Source: Sphingobium sp. Leaf26 (GTDB lineage: Bacteria > Pseudomonadota > Alphaproteobacteria > Sphingomonadales > Sphingomonadaceae). Taken from it: a stretch of DNA of 36,838 bases. Within the stretch, counting starts at the first letter, position 1. The number at the start of each line of letters is the position of its first letter. The translations under genes and the position numbers were made by a program. The stretch covers positions 1,013 to 37,850 of the forward strand of contig NZ_LMKV01000014.1 of NCBI RefSeq assembly GCF_001421665.1. Direction: 5' to 3'. The notes beneath the pieces are model-generated. The model had not been told where the DNA came from. It ran no database searches and saw nothing but the letters and a program-made list of their open reading frames with translations. Shown here piece by piece: positions 1 through 8,089 of this stretch.

Positions 1-406
1 AGTGCTGTTCTTCCTCTGCCAGGCGGCGGGGCGGCACATGATCGCGCAGGGTGGTGGCAAGATCGTCAATATCGCGTCGCTGCTGTCGTTTCAGGGCGGG
101 ATCCGGGTGCCGAGCTATACCGCATCCAAGAGCGGCGCGGCGGGGCTGACCAAGCTGCTGGCCAATGAGTGGGCGGCCAGGGGCGTGAACGTCAACGCGA
201 TCGCGCCGGGCTATATCGCGACCAACAACACCGCCGCGTTGCAGGCGGACGAGACGCGCAACCGGCAGATCCAGGAGCGTATCCCGGCCGGGCGCTGGGG
301 CGCGGCGAGCGACATCGGCGGGGCGGCCGTGTTCCTGGCGTCCAGCGCGGCCGACTATATCCATGGCCATGTGCTCGCTGTCGATGGCGGGTGGCTCGCG
401 CGCTGA
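1..406 (+). CDS. kduD: KduD-like SDR dehydrogenase, 3' part only
   Basis: This is the C-terminal part (about 134 residues) of a short-chain dehydrogenase whose 5' end lies outside the window; the reading frame is open from base 2. The fragment carries the SDR catalytic residues: Ser in NIAS (fragment residue 26) and the YTASK pair (Tyr39, Lys43), followed by NVNAIAPGY and the terminal VDGGWLAR. The run from SFQGGIRVPSYTASKSG to the C-terminus is very close to what I recall of E. coli KduD, which interconverts 5-keto-4-deoxyuronate-derived ketosugars (2-dehydro-3-deoxy-D-gluconate 5-dehydrogenase) in the cytoplasm during pectin breakdown. This fits the pectate lyase nearby. The esterase gene starts 15 bases after the stop, so they are probably cotranscribed. 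A related SDR acting on another sugar acid cannot be excluded. Confidence 0.85.
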   Translation, partial: VLFFLCQAAGRHMIAQGGGKIVNIASLLSFQGGIRVPSYTASKSGAAGLTKLLANEWAARGVNVNAIAPGYIATNNTAALQADETRNRQIQERIPAGRWGAASDIGGAAVFLASSAADYIHGHVLAVDGGWLAR

Positions 407-421
407 GGAGGGGAGAAGATC

Positions 422-1954
422 ATGCCTGATCGCCGCGGCTTCATCGGTGCGGGACTGGCGCTGATGACGTCGCCGGCCTGGGCGGCCAAAGGCGATCCCG
501 TCGTCACGACACGTCACGGCCGCATCCGGGGAACGCGGGAAGGCGGGCTGCATGTCTTTCGCGGCGTTCGCTACGGGCGGGATACGGCAACCGTGCGCTT
601 CCGTGCGCCGCTATCGCCCGCCCCCTGGGGCGATATCGTGCCCGCTTTTGCCTTCGCCCCATCCTGTCCGCAAAAGGCGGCGCAGGCGGCCACCAGCGAG
701 GATTGCCTGTTCCTCAATATCTGGACGCCGGGAACGGAGCGGCAGGCGAAGCGGCCGGTGCTGCTCTATATCCATGGTGGCGCCTATTCCAACGGCAGCG
801 TGGTCGATCCGCTGAATGACGGGCGCCATCTGGCGGGGCGCGATGTCGTGGTGGTCACGGTCAACCATCGGCTGAACGCGCTGGGCTATCTCTATCTGGC
901 CGGGCTTGATCTGCGCTTTGGCGATAGCGGCAATGTGGGGCAACTGGACCTGATCCTGGCGCTGCGCTGGGTGCGGGACAATATCGCGGCCTTTGGCGGT
1001 GACCCGGCCAATATCCTCGTCTTCGGCCAGTCGGGCGGCGGCGCCAAGATCGCGACGATGATGGCGATGCCTGCCGCCAAGGGGTTGTTCCACCGCGCCA
1101 TCACCATGAGCGGGCAGCAGGTGACGGCGAGCGGTCCGATCAACGCCGGGCGGCGGACGGCGGCCTATCTGGCGAAGCTGGGCGTGTCGCCGGCCGATCT
1201 GGAGCCGTTGCTGACCATGCCGGTCGCCCGGCTGATCGAGGGGCTGGACGCGGTCGATCCGATATTGGGTGGTGGCGTCTATATGGGACCGGTGCTGGAC
1301 ATGCGCTGGCTGGCGCGGCACCCTTTCTGGCCGGATGCCGCGCCGCAGGGCAATGCCATTCCGATGATGTTGGGCAATATGAGAGATGAGACGCGGGCTT
1401 TCATCGACCCGGACGGGCCGCTGATCCGGGGGCTGGACTGGTCCAGTCTGCCCGGCCGGATGGCGAACGAACTGCGCATGGACCTGCCGCCGGAATGGAT
1501 CGTCGCGCAATATCGGGCGCATCATCCCGACTGGTCGGCAGAGCGCATCTTCTACGCCGCGACCACCGCCGGGCGTAGCTGGCCGGGGCAGGTGATCGAA
1601 GCGGAAGCGCGGGCGCGGGCCGATGCGCCGACCTGGGTCTATCAGGTCGATTTCCAGTCGCCGACCCAGCCCAGGCGCGGCGCGCCGCACACCATGGACA
1701 TCGCGCTGGCCTTCGGCACGCTGGATGCGCCGGGTTCCTTTACCGGGACTGGCGTGGGCGCGCGGGCGGCGTCGGCGGCGATGATGGACCGCTTCCTGGC
1801 CTTAGCGCGGCAGGGCGATCCCGGCTGGTCCCGATATCGGCTGGACCGGCGGGCGACGATGATCTTCGACGTCGAGAGCGGGGTGGTGGACGATCCGCGC
1901 GGCTGGGAACGGGAAATGTTTGCGCGGGTGCCCTATATCCAGCCGGGCAGTTGA
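422..1954 (+). CDS. Tat-exported type B carboxylesterase
   Basis: The 510-residue product is a carboxylesterase/para-nitrobenzyl esterase type alpha/beta hydrolase, the usual length for the family. Visible motifs are EDCLFLNIW (93-101), the oxyanion-hole HGG (118-120), and the nucleophile elbow GQSGGG with Ser204; the probable acid is Glu323 in RDET and the probable base is His423 in GAPHTMD. The family norm for the elbow is GESAGG, so this is a variant. The N-terminus has a twin-arginine motif (DRRGFIG) followed by a short hydrophobic stretch ending SPAWA, which predicts Tat export to the periplasm. The ATG is preceded by a strong GAGGAGGGGAG ribosome site. Placed right after kduD and near a pectate lyase, it may remove ester groups (acetyl, methyl or feruloyl) from pectic or hemicellulosic oligomers; the substrate is inference. 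Confidence 0.9.
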   Translation: MPDRRGFIGAGLALMTSPAWAAKGDPVVTTRHGRIRGTREGGLHVFRGVRYGRDTATVRFRAPLSPAPWGDIVPAFAFAPSCPQKAAQAATSEDCLFLNIWTPGTERQAKRPVLLYIHGGAYSNGSVVDPLNDGRHLAGRDVVVVTVNHRLNALGYLYLAGLDLRFGDSGNVGQLDLILALRWVRDNIAAFGGDPANILVFGQSGGGAKIATMMAMPAAKGLFHRAITMSGQQVTASGPINAGRRTAAYLAKLGVSPADLEPLLTMPVARLIEGLDAVDPILGGGVYMGPVLDMRWLARHPFWPDAAPQGNAIPMMLGNMRDETRAFIDPDGPLIRGLDWSSLPGRMANELRMDLPPEWIVAQYRAHHPDWSAERIFYAATTAGRSWPGQVIEAEARARADAPTWVYQVDFQSPTQPRRGAPHTMDIALAFGTLDAPGSFTGTGVGARAASAAMMDRFLALARQGDPGWSRYRLDRRATMIFDVESGVVDDPRGWEREMFARVPYIQPGS

Positions 1955-2188
1955 CAGGGCGCCCGACACTTAACTTCGCACATTTCCCGCAAGTTTCGAC
2001 ATTTCATATCCTATGTTGGATATATTGTTGCTGACCGCAACGGTTGATCGGGGGGTGGGCAGCCATCGCCACTGGCCGTTCATGACATTACGAGGTTGAA
2101 TAGGACAGTGAGCGGTTGGTCTGGCTTCGACCAGAAATTGCCGTTAGCGCAATTATAGTTCATGTCTAAAAGCTGACATCGCCGAGGG
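1955..2188. other. Intergenic region, AT-richer
   Basis: These 234 bases separate the esterase from the low-GC orphan gene. The base composition becomes AT-richer from about 1970 (TTTCATATCC, TGGATATATTG), and a small TGGTC/GACCA hairpin lies near 2118-2134. I see no convincing gene and no clear rho-independent terminator. A promoter for the following gene probably lies here, but I cannot place it. Confidence 0.4.
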
Positions 2189-2683
2189 ATGAACATGCTG
2201 AACAGGCTGAGGGTGCGAGTGCTTCGCGCTGGATTTTCAATGTTTTGCATCGGCGCGGCTTCGTGCGGAGATGGCATCCCGCCAGCAATGAATCAGATCG
2301 AAATTTTTGCGCCGGGTTTAGAAATATCCATCAAGCATGATGGTGCTGGCCAATTCCATCAGCGGCTTGAAAATAAAAAGGGGTATTTCAACCTCGGTCG
2401 CGAAGGCTTTGCTAAGCTGCAAACCCAGACGGAACCCTACCGAGTTTCCCATGAAACCATATCAGCAGACGTTGTTTCCGATTATATTGCCAAAGATATT
2501 CGCTGCGAGGGTCATTACGTTACTGACCAAGGCGGCATCACACTCCATTGGAAGGGGCAATCTATAGATCAATTCTACACAGTTGATTATGGTTGTGATG
2601 GCGAACTGCATGCCGCGAGGAATAGAGCGCTGCGAGGAATCTTGACATCACTGCCGGTACCTCCTCCAGCGCTTCTGCCCTGA
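2189..2683 (+). CDS. Hypothetical exported or lipid-anchored protein, low GC
   Basis: This 164-residue protein is not recognised. The N-terminus is basic (MNMLNRLRVRVLRAG) followed by a hydrophobic stretch and AASCGDG, which resembles a weak lipoprotein signal (Cys about residue 26), so the product may be a periplasmic lipoprotein. The rest is polar and soluble, with two further cysteines (in IRCEGHY and YGCDGEL) that could form a disulphide, and a proline-rich tail ending PVPPPALLP. Base composition is clearly lower in GC than all neighbours and codon use includes many A/T-ending codons, which suggests horizontal acquisition. The start at 2189 gives the signal-like N-terminus, but in-frame ATGs at 2195 and 2240 are alternatives. 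No operon link to either neighbour is evident. Confidence 0.6.
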   Translation: MNMLNRLRVRVLRAGFSMFCIGAASCGDGIPPAMNQIEIFAPGLEISIKHDGAGQFHQRLENKKGYFNLGREGFAKLQTQTEPYRVSHETISADVVSDYIAKDIRCEGHYVTDQGGITLHWKGQSIDQFYTVDYGCDGELHAARNRALRGILTSLPVPPPALLP

Positions 2684-2760
2684 GTAGGCTGATCAGGCAG
2701 CAGTTAGGCTGGGGTCAAGATAAGCATACTCGAAGCCGACCGTCCGCTATCCACCCATCC
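2684..2760. other. Short convergent intergenic spacer
   Basis: This 77-base spacer separates the orphan gene from the end of the leftward cupin gene. It contains a loose repeat of GTAGGCTG/TTAGGCTG but no hairpin with a T-run, so I cannot call a terminator. Confidence 0.3.
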
Positions 2761-3171
2761 TCACTCCTTCACCGGATAGGAAATGATCAGCGCCAGCGGT
2801 TCCGTCCCCGTCTGTTTGATCCCCACGACCGCGCCGTCGTAGAGATAGGCAGCCATGCCGGGGGTGAGGGCGCGGGTCTGGCCGTCGGAACTGACTTCGC
2901 CCGTGCCGGACAGGACATAATAGACCTCGTCATGGGCGATGGGGTGCAGGCCGATGGCGGAGCCGACATGCAGGATGCGCTTGCGGAATTCCATGCGGCG
3001 CGGCTGGGGCACGGCGTCGCTTATGCGATAGGCGGTGCTCATGCCGATCTTGCCGTGGGGCGTCGGCTCCTCGCGCGCGACATCCTGTTCGTCGATGACC
3101 GCCATGGGCGGCGCGGCGGGCGTGGCGGTGGTGGCGGCTGTGGCGGCCAGAAAAAGGGACAGGATGGTCAT
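2761..3171 (-). CDS. Exported cupin-domain protein
   Basis: The 136-residue product has a short hydrophobic N-terminus (MTILSLFLAATAA...) consistent with a signal peptide, then a single small cupin barrel. Cupin motif 1 is visible as G...HPIAHDEVYYVLSGTGEV with likely metal ligands His76, His80 and Glu82. Motif 2 (PGMAAYLYDGAVVGI) has Val116 where a metal-binding His is normally found, so metal binding may be altered. Its ATG overlaps the pectate lyase stop by 4 bases, so the two are translationally coupled. In pectin loci a small cupin called KdgF promotes opening of unsaturated galacturonate to the keto form; a KdgF-like role is possible here, but KdgF is usually cytoplasmic and this protein looks exported, so the function is left open. 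Confidence 0.8.
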   Translation of the reverse strand: MTILSLFLAATAATTATPAAPPMAVIDEQDVAREEPTPHGKIGMSTAYRISDAVPQPRRMEFRKRILHVGSAIGLHPIAHDEVYYVLSGTGEVSSDGQTRALTPGMAAYLYDGAVVGIKQTGTEPLALIISYPVKE

Positions 3172-4595
3172 TTCTTCTCTCCCGCTTCGCCCTGCCGCAT
3201 CATCTTGTCGCGATCGGACAGATGTTCGGCGATCTCCGCCTTCTGCCCCGGATAGCGGCCCGATTTCGGCTCCATGGTGTCGAGGTTCCAGTCCGCCTCG
3301 ACAAAGGGCGCGCGGGTCTGGGCCATCTTCGGATAGCCGCCGACCTGTTTTTCATCGTCGATGATTTCGCCGCGCCCTTCCGCGACGAAGAAGAGGACGC
3401 GCAGATCGTCGGCGTCGCGGTCCCAGGGACGGGCGCCGGCATGGCCGAGCACATGGGTTTCCACGTCGCGCGCCGGCAGGACTTGCGTCCCCGGCCACCA
3501 GACGGGCGGGGCGGGCAGCTCGTTCAGCTTCGCGCGGGTTTCGCCATAGCGGCCGAACATCGGCAGGGCCACGCCGAACCGGTCGACGGCGATATTGTCC
3601 TTGCCATGATAGTCGAGGTCGCCGTCACCGCCCAGCGTCAGGAAGGGCATGCCGGGCGCGGTCGACACGCCGCCGCGCAGGACATTGCCGACCGCCGCTA
3701 TCTTGCCGGTCTGATAGGGATGATCGCCCCATTCCAGCGCCATGAGGTTGTAATGGACTGCCCGTTCGCCCGGATCATAGAGGATATTGTTGACCAGTTC
3801 GACCTGGCCGCCACCCTTCACCAGCGGATTGCGTTCCTTGTTATGGGCGTAGATATTGCGCCAGATCATGATCTGGCTGGCATTGTCGTGGATCAGCGTG
3901 CCTTTGCTATGCTCGCCCTTGGGATGGCTGGCGTCGGCAAGGCCCTCGGCCGCGATATTGTAGGAGAAGGTGATGGCGTGGCTGGTGCTGGCGCGCCAGT
4001 CGTCGGGGGTCTTGCCATCGAAGCGCGGGCCGGACGCGGACATATTCTCGTCGATCGCCCAGGTGAAACTGCAATGGTCGATGATGATGTTGTGGGCGGC
4101 GACGGTGGACAGGGCGTCGGCTTCCCAGCCGCTCAGCTTGGGCTGGCCATCGACACCGGTGCGGATGCGGATATGGCGCATCACGACGTCATGGGTGGCG
4201 ATGTCGATGCCGGTCTTGATCAGGGTGATGCCGGGCGACGGCGCGGTCTGGCCGGCGATGGTCACATAGGGTTCGGTGATTTTCAGCGTTTCGCGACCTA
4301 GGTCGATGATGCCGCCGACCTCGAACACGATGATGCGCGGGCCTTTGGCTTCCAGCGCGGCCTTGAAGCTGCCGGGGCCGTCAGGGGCTAGAGTGGTGAC
4401 GCGGATGATGCGCCCGCCGCGCCCGCCGGGCGTCGTCGCGGCCCAGCCGACCGCGCCGGGGAAGGCGAGCGCGCCGGCCTGCGACGCGCCCGCCTTGACG
4501 GTGCTGGCCGGGGGCGCGGCGATGGCTGGCGCGAGCGGGGCCAGCATGAAAGCGCCCAGCAGGGCAAGCGATGGCGAGGCCGAAGGCAGGGTCAT
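3168..4595 (-). CDS. Pectate lyase-like polysaccharide lyase (PL1 type)
   Basis: The 475-residue product begins with a signal peptide (hydrophobic run to about residue 27, ending AIAA) and then shows the right-handed parallel beta-helix pattern of PL1 pectate lyases. The segment FPGAVGWAATTPGGRGG (45-61) opens the catalytic domain, followed by VFEVGGIIDL, VTIAGQTAPSPGITL, and IIIDHCSFTWAIDEN (around 170-184), all typical of the family. Further His/Asn-rich helix rungs run to about residue 300. Such enzymes cleave polygalacturonate by beta-elimination, giving unsaturated oligogalacturonides outside the cytoplasm. The gene is first in a leftward pair with the cupin and diverges from the TonB-dependent receptor. 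A copy of the 17-bp ACCGGT operator lies 59 bases upstream of its ATG. Exact substrate (homogalacturonan or a substituted pectin) cannot be read from sequence. Confidence 0.9.
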   Translation of the reverse strand: MTLPSASPSLALLGAFMLAPLAPAIAAPPASTVKAGASQAGALAFPGAVGWAATTPGGRGGRIIRVTTLAPDGPGSFKAALEAKGPRIIVFEVGGIIDLGRETLKITEPYVTIAGQTAPSPGITLIKTGIDIATHDVVMRHIRIRTGVDGQPKLSGWEADALSTVAAHNIIIDHCSFTWAIDENMSASGPRFDGKTPDDWRASTSHAITFSYNIAAEGLADASHPKGEHSKGTLIHDNASQIMIWRNIYAHNKERNPLVKGGGQVELVNNILYDPGERAVHYNLMALEWGDHPYQTGKIAAVGNVLRGGVSTAPGMPFLTLGGDGDLDYHGKDNIAVDRFGVALPMFGRYGETRAKLNELPAPPVWWPGTQVLPARDVETHVLGHAGARPWDRDADDLRVLFFVAEGRGEIIDDEKQVGGYPKMAQTRAPFVEADWNLDTMEPKSGRYPGQKAEIAEHLSDRDKMMRQGEAGEKK

Positions 4596-4653
4596 GGCGT
4601 TTCTCTCCTATGCGTCTGTCTTGGCATCGCTGCGGGAGGGTCGCAAGATCATT

Positions 4654-4670
4654 TGACACCGGTTTCCAAT
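4654..4670. promoter_or_regulatory. Operator copy 1 (TGACACCGGTTTCCAAT)
   Basis: This 17-bp site is centred on the palindrome ACCGGT with imperfect arms (TGaCACCGGTTTCCA), the layout of LacI-family operators. It ends 59 bases upstream of the pectate lyase ATG. An identical copy lies at 5031-5047. The regulator is not in the window. Confidence 0.6.
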
Positions 4671-4937
4671 TGATGCGCAAATTAGGGTGATAGGGCAGAG
4701 ATGGGTAAAGGGCGGATGAGGGGGCTTTGCGCGCCGAAAGGCTGGATTTCCGCGCCTTGCAAGACAGGATCGGGGCATGAAGGGTTGGAAAGCGGCCTAT
4801 GCTGCATCTTTGTTTGAACCATCCGGCGCGGGGTGTGCTTCTCCTCTTCGTTCGAGGGGACGGCGGCTCAGGGCAGGGCGAGGGTATCGGTCTTTTCACG
4901 CCTTCCTTTGCAAGGGTCGGACGGAACGGCTCTCGTC

Positions 4938-4978
4938 GATCATATATGTCATTAAATTCAAGGATATACTATATGATC
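4938..4978. repeat. Interrupted palindrome GATCATATA-N23-TATATGATC
   Basis: Two 9-base arms (4938-4946 and 4970-4978) are exact reverse complements around a 23-base AT-rich spacer. The position, upstream of the TTGACA and the second operator, suggests a second regulator site or an upstream activating element for the receptor gene. Chance occurrence in an AT-rich stretch is possible. Confidence 0.35.
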
Positions 4979-5030
4979 TTCGTCCTTTGCCGTCCGACAT
5001 ATTGACAGTCGATCGCAGCAAGCGCATCAA

Positions 5031-5047
5031 TGACACCGGTTTCCAAT
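5031..5047. promoter_or_regulatory. Operator copy 2 (TGACACCGGTTTCCAAT)
   Basis: This site is identical over 17 bases to the one at 4654-4670 and begins 24 bases after a perfect TTGACA (5002-5007), so a bound repressor would block the promoter or early elongation. It includes the upstream in-frame ATG at 5046, which is therefore unlikely to be the receptor's start. Confidence 0.6.
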
Positions 5048-5168
5048 GACGGTTTCGATCGCTGAAAAGGCGACGGGCCGTGACGCCGGGCGAGGCCCCG
5101 GCCGGGACCGTGACGCGCGACCGACTGTTTCCGGCGCGCGTCGACATGGGAAAGGGAGAGGAAAGCTG

Positions 5169-8027
5169 ATGCAAGCACAGGATTTCAAGCAACGCCATCG
5201 CCGCTGGCTGGCTGGCACGTCGCTGGCCGCGATGCTGCTGGCGGTGCCCGGCGTCGCGCTGGCGCAGGACGCAGCGCCGGGAGGGGGGCAGGCGGACGCC
5301 GCGCCGCAGGTGGCGGCGGACAATGAGGCGGCGGATATCGTCGTCACCGGTTTTCGCCAGTCGCTGGGCGCGGCGATCAACCTGAAGCGCCAGACGGTGG
5401 GATCGGTCGATGCGATCGTGGCCGAGGATATCGCCAAGTTCCCCGACCAGAATCTGGCGGAATCCTTGCAGCGCATTCCCGGCATCTCGATCCAGCGCGA
5501 CGGCGGCGAAGGCCGCGCCATCACCGTGCGTGGGCTGGGCGCGCAATTCACCCGCGTACGGGTGAACGGACTGGAAACGGTCGCGACCTCGACCGACGGC
5601 GCTAGTTCCAACCGCGACCGCGCCTTCGACTTCAACGTCTTCGCGTCGGAACTGTTCAGCTCGCTGGTGGTGCACAAGACCGCCGAAGCCTCATTGGACG
5701 AAGGCTCGCTCGGCGCGGTGGTGGACCTCAATACCGGCAATCCGCTGGCGGGGAAGGAGGGCTTCACCTTCGTCGGCTCTGCGACCGGCTCCTATAACGA
5801 CCTCAGCAAGAAATGGGGGCCGCGTCTGGCGGGCCTCATGTCCTGGAAGTCGGCCGACGGGCAGTGGGGCGTGGCCCTGTCCGCCGCCTATTCCAAGCTC
5901 GATACCAAGCAGATGGGCAACAATACGGTGCGCTGGTCGCAGGCGCGGTTCGACAGCGTCGACGGAACGCCCTGCTTCACCCAGGCGAACAGCGGCGGCA
6001 CCTATGTTCCCGGTGCGGCCTGCGACGAAGCGGCGCTCGCCTTCCACCCACGCATTCCCCGCTATGGCGAGATCGCGCAGGAACGCGAGCGGCTGGGCGT
6101 GACCGGGTCGATCCAGTGGGCGCCGTCCGACGCGACCAAGGTGTCGATCGACGGTCTCTTTTCCCGCTTCCGCGAGACGCGCGAGGAGAAATGGGGCGAA
6201 GTGCTGCTGCGCTCCAACGAACGTTCGATCGACGTCGTGAACCCGGTCTATGACGACAAGGGCAATATGGTGTCGGCGACGCTGAACGACGCCTGGGTCC
6301 GCACCGAACATTATCTGCGTAAGTCGCAGACCAAATTCTACCAGTTGGGCGCGACCTGGGATCAGGATGTCAGCGACGCCCTGCGCTTCACCCTGCTCGG
6401 CGGTTTTTCCAAGTCGGATGCGTCGATCCCGGTCGAAACCACATTGGTGTTCGATGACCGCGATGCGCAGGGCTACAGCTATGACTATAGCAATATGCGC
6501 CGTCCGGTGCTGACATTCGGCACCAGCGTCACCGATCCCGCCAATTTCCAACTGGCCGAAATCCGCGATCGACCATCGTCCACCGTCAACAAGTTCCGTA
6601 CCGCTCAGTTGCGCACGGAATGGGATGTGGCGGAGGGCTTCACGGTCAAGACCGGGGCGGTCTATCGCCGCTTCTCCTTCGACACCGAAGGCTTCACCCG
6701 CGATACGGTGGTGTGCGGCAATGGCGGCGTCGACCGTGTGCTGGGCACGGTCAACTGCTCGCCCAACGGCACCTTCGGGCCGGGCGCCATCTATGGCCTG
6801 CCGGTGACGTCGGCGCTGGCGGAGCTGTTCACGCTGAAGGGCGCGGGCGCACCGGCGGGCACGACAACGCAGTGGCTGATCCCCAATCTGGCGGCCGGGA
6901 CCGACTATACCAACCTGTATGAGCGGGCGCTGACGGTCGATGCCGGCAATACCCGCGGCGTGGTGGAAAAGACCACCGGCGGCTATATCCAGTTCGACGC
7001 CAAGGGCGAGATTTTCGGGCTGGAATATGCCGCCAATGCCGGCATCCGCTATGTGAAGACCGACCAGAGTTCGCGCGGCCTGAACAATGGCACGATGGTC
7101 AGCGTGTCGCGATCCTATGAGGATTGGCTGCCCGCCGCCAACATCGCCTTCTTCCCGCATCGCGACGTCATCGTGCGCGCGTCGGTGGCCGATGTCGTGA
7201 CGCGCCCTTCGCTCGGCAATCTGACGCCGGGCGGGTCGGTCGATGGCTTCAACTACCGGGTCAGCTTCGGCAACCCCTTCCTCGATCCGTTCCGGGCCAC
7301 GGCCTATGACGTCGCGGTCGAATGGTATTTCGCCCCGCAATCGGTCTTCTCCGTCGCGGCGTTCAAGAAGGATGTGCAAAGCTTCCCGATCAGCCAGACG
7401 ATCACCGGCACCTTCGCCTCCACCGGCCTGCCGCTGTCGGTCATCCCGCCCAGTTCGCCCGCCGCGATCCAGCCGGAACGGACGGAAGGCTGGGCGATCA
7501 GCACGATCGTCAACGGCACTGGCGCCAGCCTGAAGGGCATCGAACTGTCTGTGCAGGCCCCCTTCACCTTCCTGCCCGGCTTCCTGTCGCATTTCGGCGG
7601 GATCGTGAACGCGACCTTCGTGGATTCGAGCGCCAATTACACCGTGTCCGGCCCGGCGATCGTGCCCGGCGGCGGCAATATCGCCTCGGTCCGCAACGCG
7701 ACCCTGTTCGGCCTGTCCAAACGCGCCTTCAACGGCACGCTCTATTATGAGGACAGCAAATTCTCGGCCCGCGTGTCGGCCAGCTATCGCAGCGGCTATA
7801 TCGACCAGAATAGCGGCACCGGGAACATCTTCGAGGGCTATAACAGCACGGTCAATGTCGATGCGTCGGTCCGCTACAAGTTGACCGAGGGACTGGAATT
7901 GTCGCTGGAAGGGATCAACCTGACCGACGATTATCGCGATCGCTACACCGATCTGGACGCCAATCGCAATTATGAGCAGCTACATTTCGGCCGCACCATC
8001 CAACTGGGTGCGCGGTTCAAGATGTGA
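5169..8027 (+). CDS. TonB-dependent outer-membrane receptor
   Basis: The 952-residue product is a TonB-dependent receptor of the Xanthomonas/Caulobacter-type subfamily, which imports sugar oligomers across the outer membrane using TonB-ExbBD energy. The start at 5169 is chosen because it follows a GGGAAAGGGAGAGGAAAG ribosome site and yields a clean signal peptide (RRWLAGTSLAAMLLAVPG, cut near ALA-Q at residue 32); the in-frame ATG at 5046 would add 41 residues lacking signal features and lies within an operator. The TonB box is DIVVTGF (56-62), followed by the plug (KFPDQNLAESLQRIPGISI and RGLGAQFTRVRVNG) and a long beta-barrel. The last residues are GARFKM, ending in Met rather than the usual Phe. 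With pectate lyase divergent and GH43 downstream, the likely cargo is a pectin- or hemicellulose-derived oligosaccharide. Confidence 0.95.
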   Translation: MQAQDFKQRHRRWLAGTSLAAMLLAVPGVALAQDAAPGGGQADAAPQVAADNEAADIVVTGFRQSLGAAINLKRQTVGSVDAIVAEDIAKFPDQNLAESLQRIPGISIQRDGGEGRAITVRGLGAQFTRVRVNGLETVATSTDGASSNRDRAFDFNVFASELFSSLVVHKTAEASLDEGSLGAVVDLNTGNPLAGKEGFTFVGSATGSYNDLSKKWGPRLAGLMSWKSADGQWGVALSAAYSKLDTKQMGNNTVRWSQARFDSVDGTPCFTQANSGGTYVPGAACDEAALAFHPRIPRYGEIAQERERLGVTGSIQWAPSDATKVSIDGLFSRFRETREEKWGEVLLRSNERSIDVVNPVYDDKGNMVSATLNDAWVRTEHYLRKSQTKFYQLGATWDQDVSDALRFTLLGGFSKSDASIPVETTLVFDDRDAQGYSYDYSNMRRPVLTFGTSVTDPANFQLAEIRDRPSSTVNKFRTAQLRTEWDVAEGFTVKTGAVYRRFSFDTEGFTRDTVVCGNGGVDRVLGTVNCSPNGTFGPGAIYGLPVTSALAELFTLKGAGAPAGTTTQWLIPNLAAGTDYTNLYERALTVDAGNTRGVVEKTTGGYIQFDAKGEIFGLEYAANAGIRYVKTDQSSRGLNNGTMVSVSRSYEDWLPAANIAFFPHRDVIVRASVADVVTRPSLGNLTPGGSVDGFNYRVSFGNPFLDPFRATAYDVAVEWYFAPQSVFSVAAFKKDVQSFPISQTITGTFASTGLPLSVIPPSSPAAIQPERTEGWAISTIVNGTGASLKGIELSVQAPFTFLPGFLSHFGGIVNATFVDSSANYTVSGPAIVPGGGNIASVRNATLFGLSKRAFNGTLYYEDSKFSARVSASYRSGYIDQNSGTGNIFEGYNSTVNVDASVRYKLTEGLELSLEGINLTDDYRDRYTDLDANRNYEQLHFGRTIQLGARFKM

Positions 8028-8038
8028 CGGTTCATGGG

Positions 8039-8078
8039 TCCGGGCCGCTTCTGCACGGGCGGCCCGGATATTTTGTTC
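8039..8078 (+). terminator. Rho-independent terminator / attenuator hairpin
   Basis: A perfect 10-bp inverted repeat, TCCGGGCCGC (8039-8048) and GCGGCCCGGA (8059-8068), has a 10-base loop and is followed by TATTTTGTT. It lies between the receptor stop (8027) and the GH43 ATG (8090). It may end most receptor transcripts and lower GH43 expression, or act as a 3'-stabilising hairpin. Confidence 0.8.
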
Positions 8079-8089
8079 AAGGAGAGAGC

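Larger units (their letters stand above)
4596..5168. promoter_or_regulatory. Divergent promoter region, pectate lyase / TonB receptor
   Basis: This 573-base intergenic region carries the promoters for both directions. It contains two identical 17-bp operator-like sites (4654-4670 and 5031-5047), an AT-rich block at about 4938-4985 with an interrupted palindrome, and a perfect TTGACA at 5002-5007 that could be the -35 element for the rightward receptor gene, with the second operator overlapping or just behind the expected -10. The small open frames here have no recognisable product. Confidence 0.6.

Noticed and set aside
3222..4301. 359-codon plus-strand frame across the pectate lyase gene
   Set aside because: It is the antisense shadow of a well-supported lyase and has no recognisable domain.
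4777..5049. 90-codon frame in the pectate lyase/receptor intergenic region
   Set aside because: No family features, spans promoter elements and an operator.
5046..5168. Upstream ATG giving a receptor 41 residues longer
   Set aside because: It lies in the operator, has no ribosome site, and puts the signal peptide inside the protein; ATG 5169 has a strong ribosome site.
5691..7592. 633-codon open frame on the minus strand
   Set aside because: It lies wholly inside the receptor gene, is Arg/Gly/His-rich, and matches no family; it is a GC-driven shadow.
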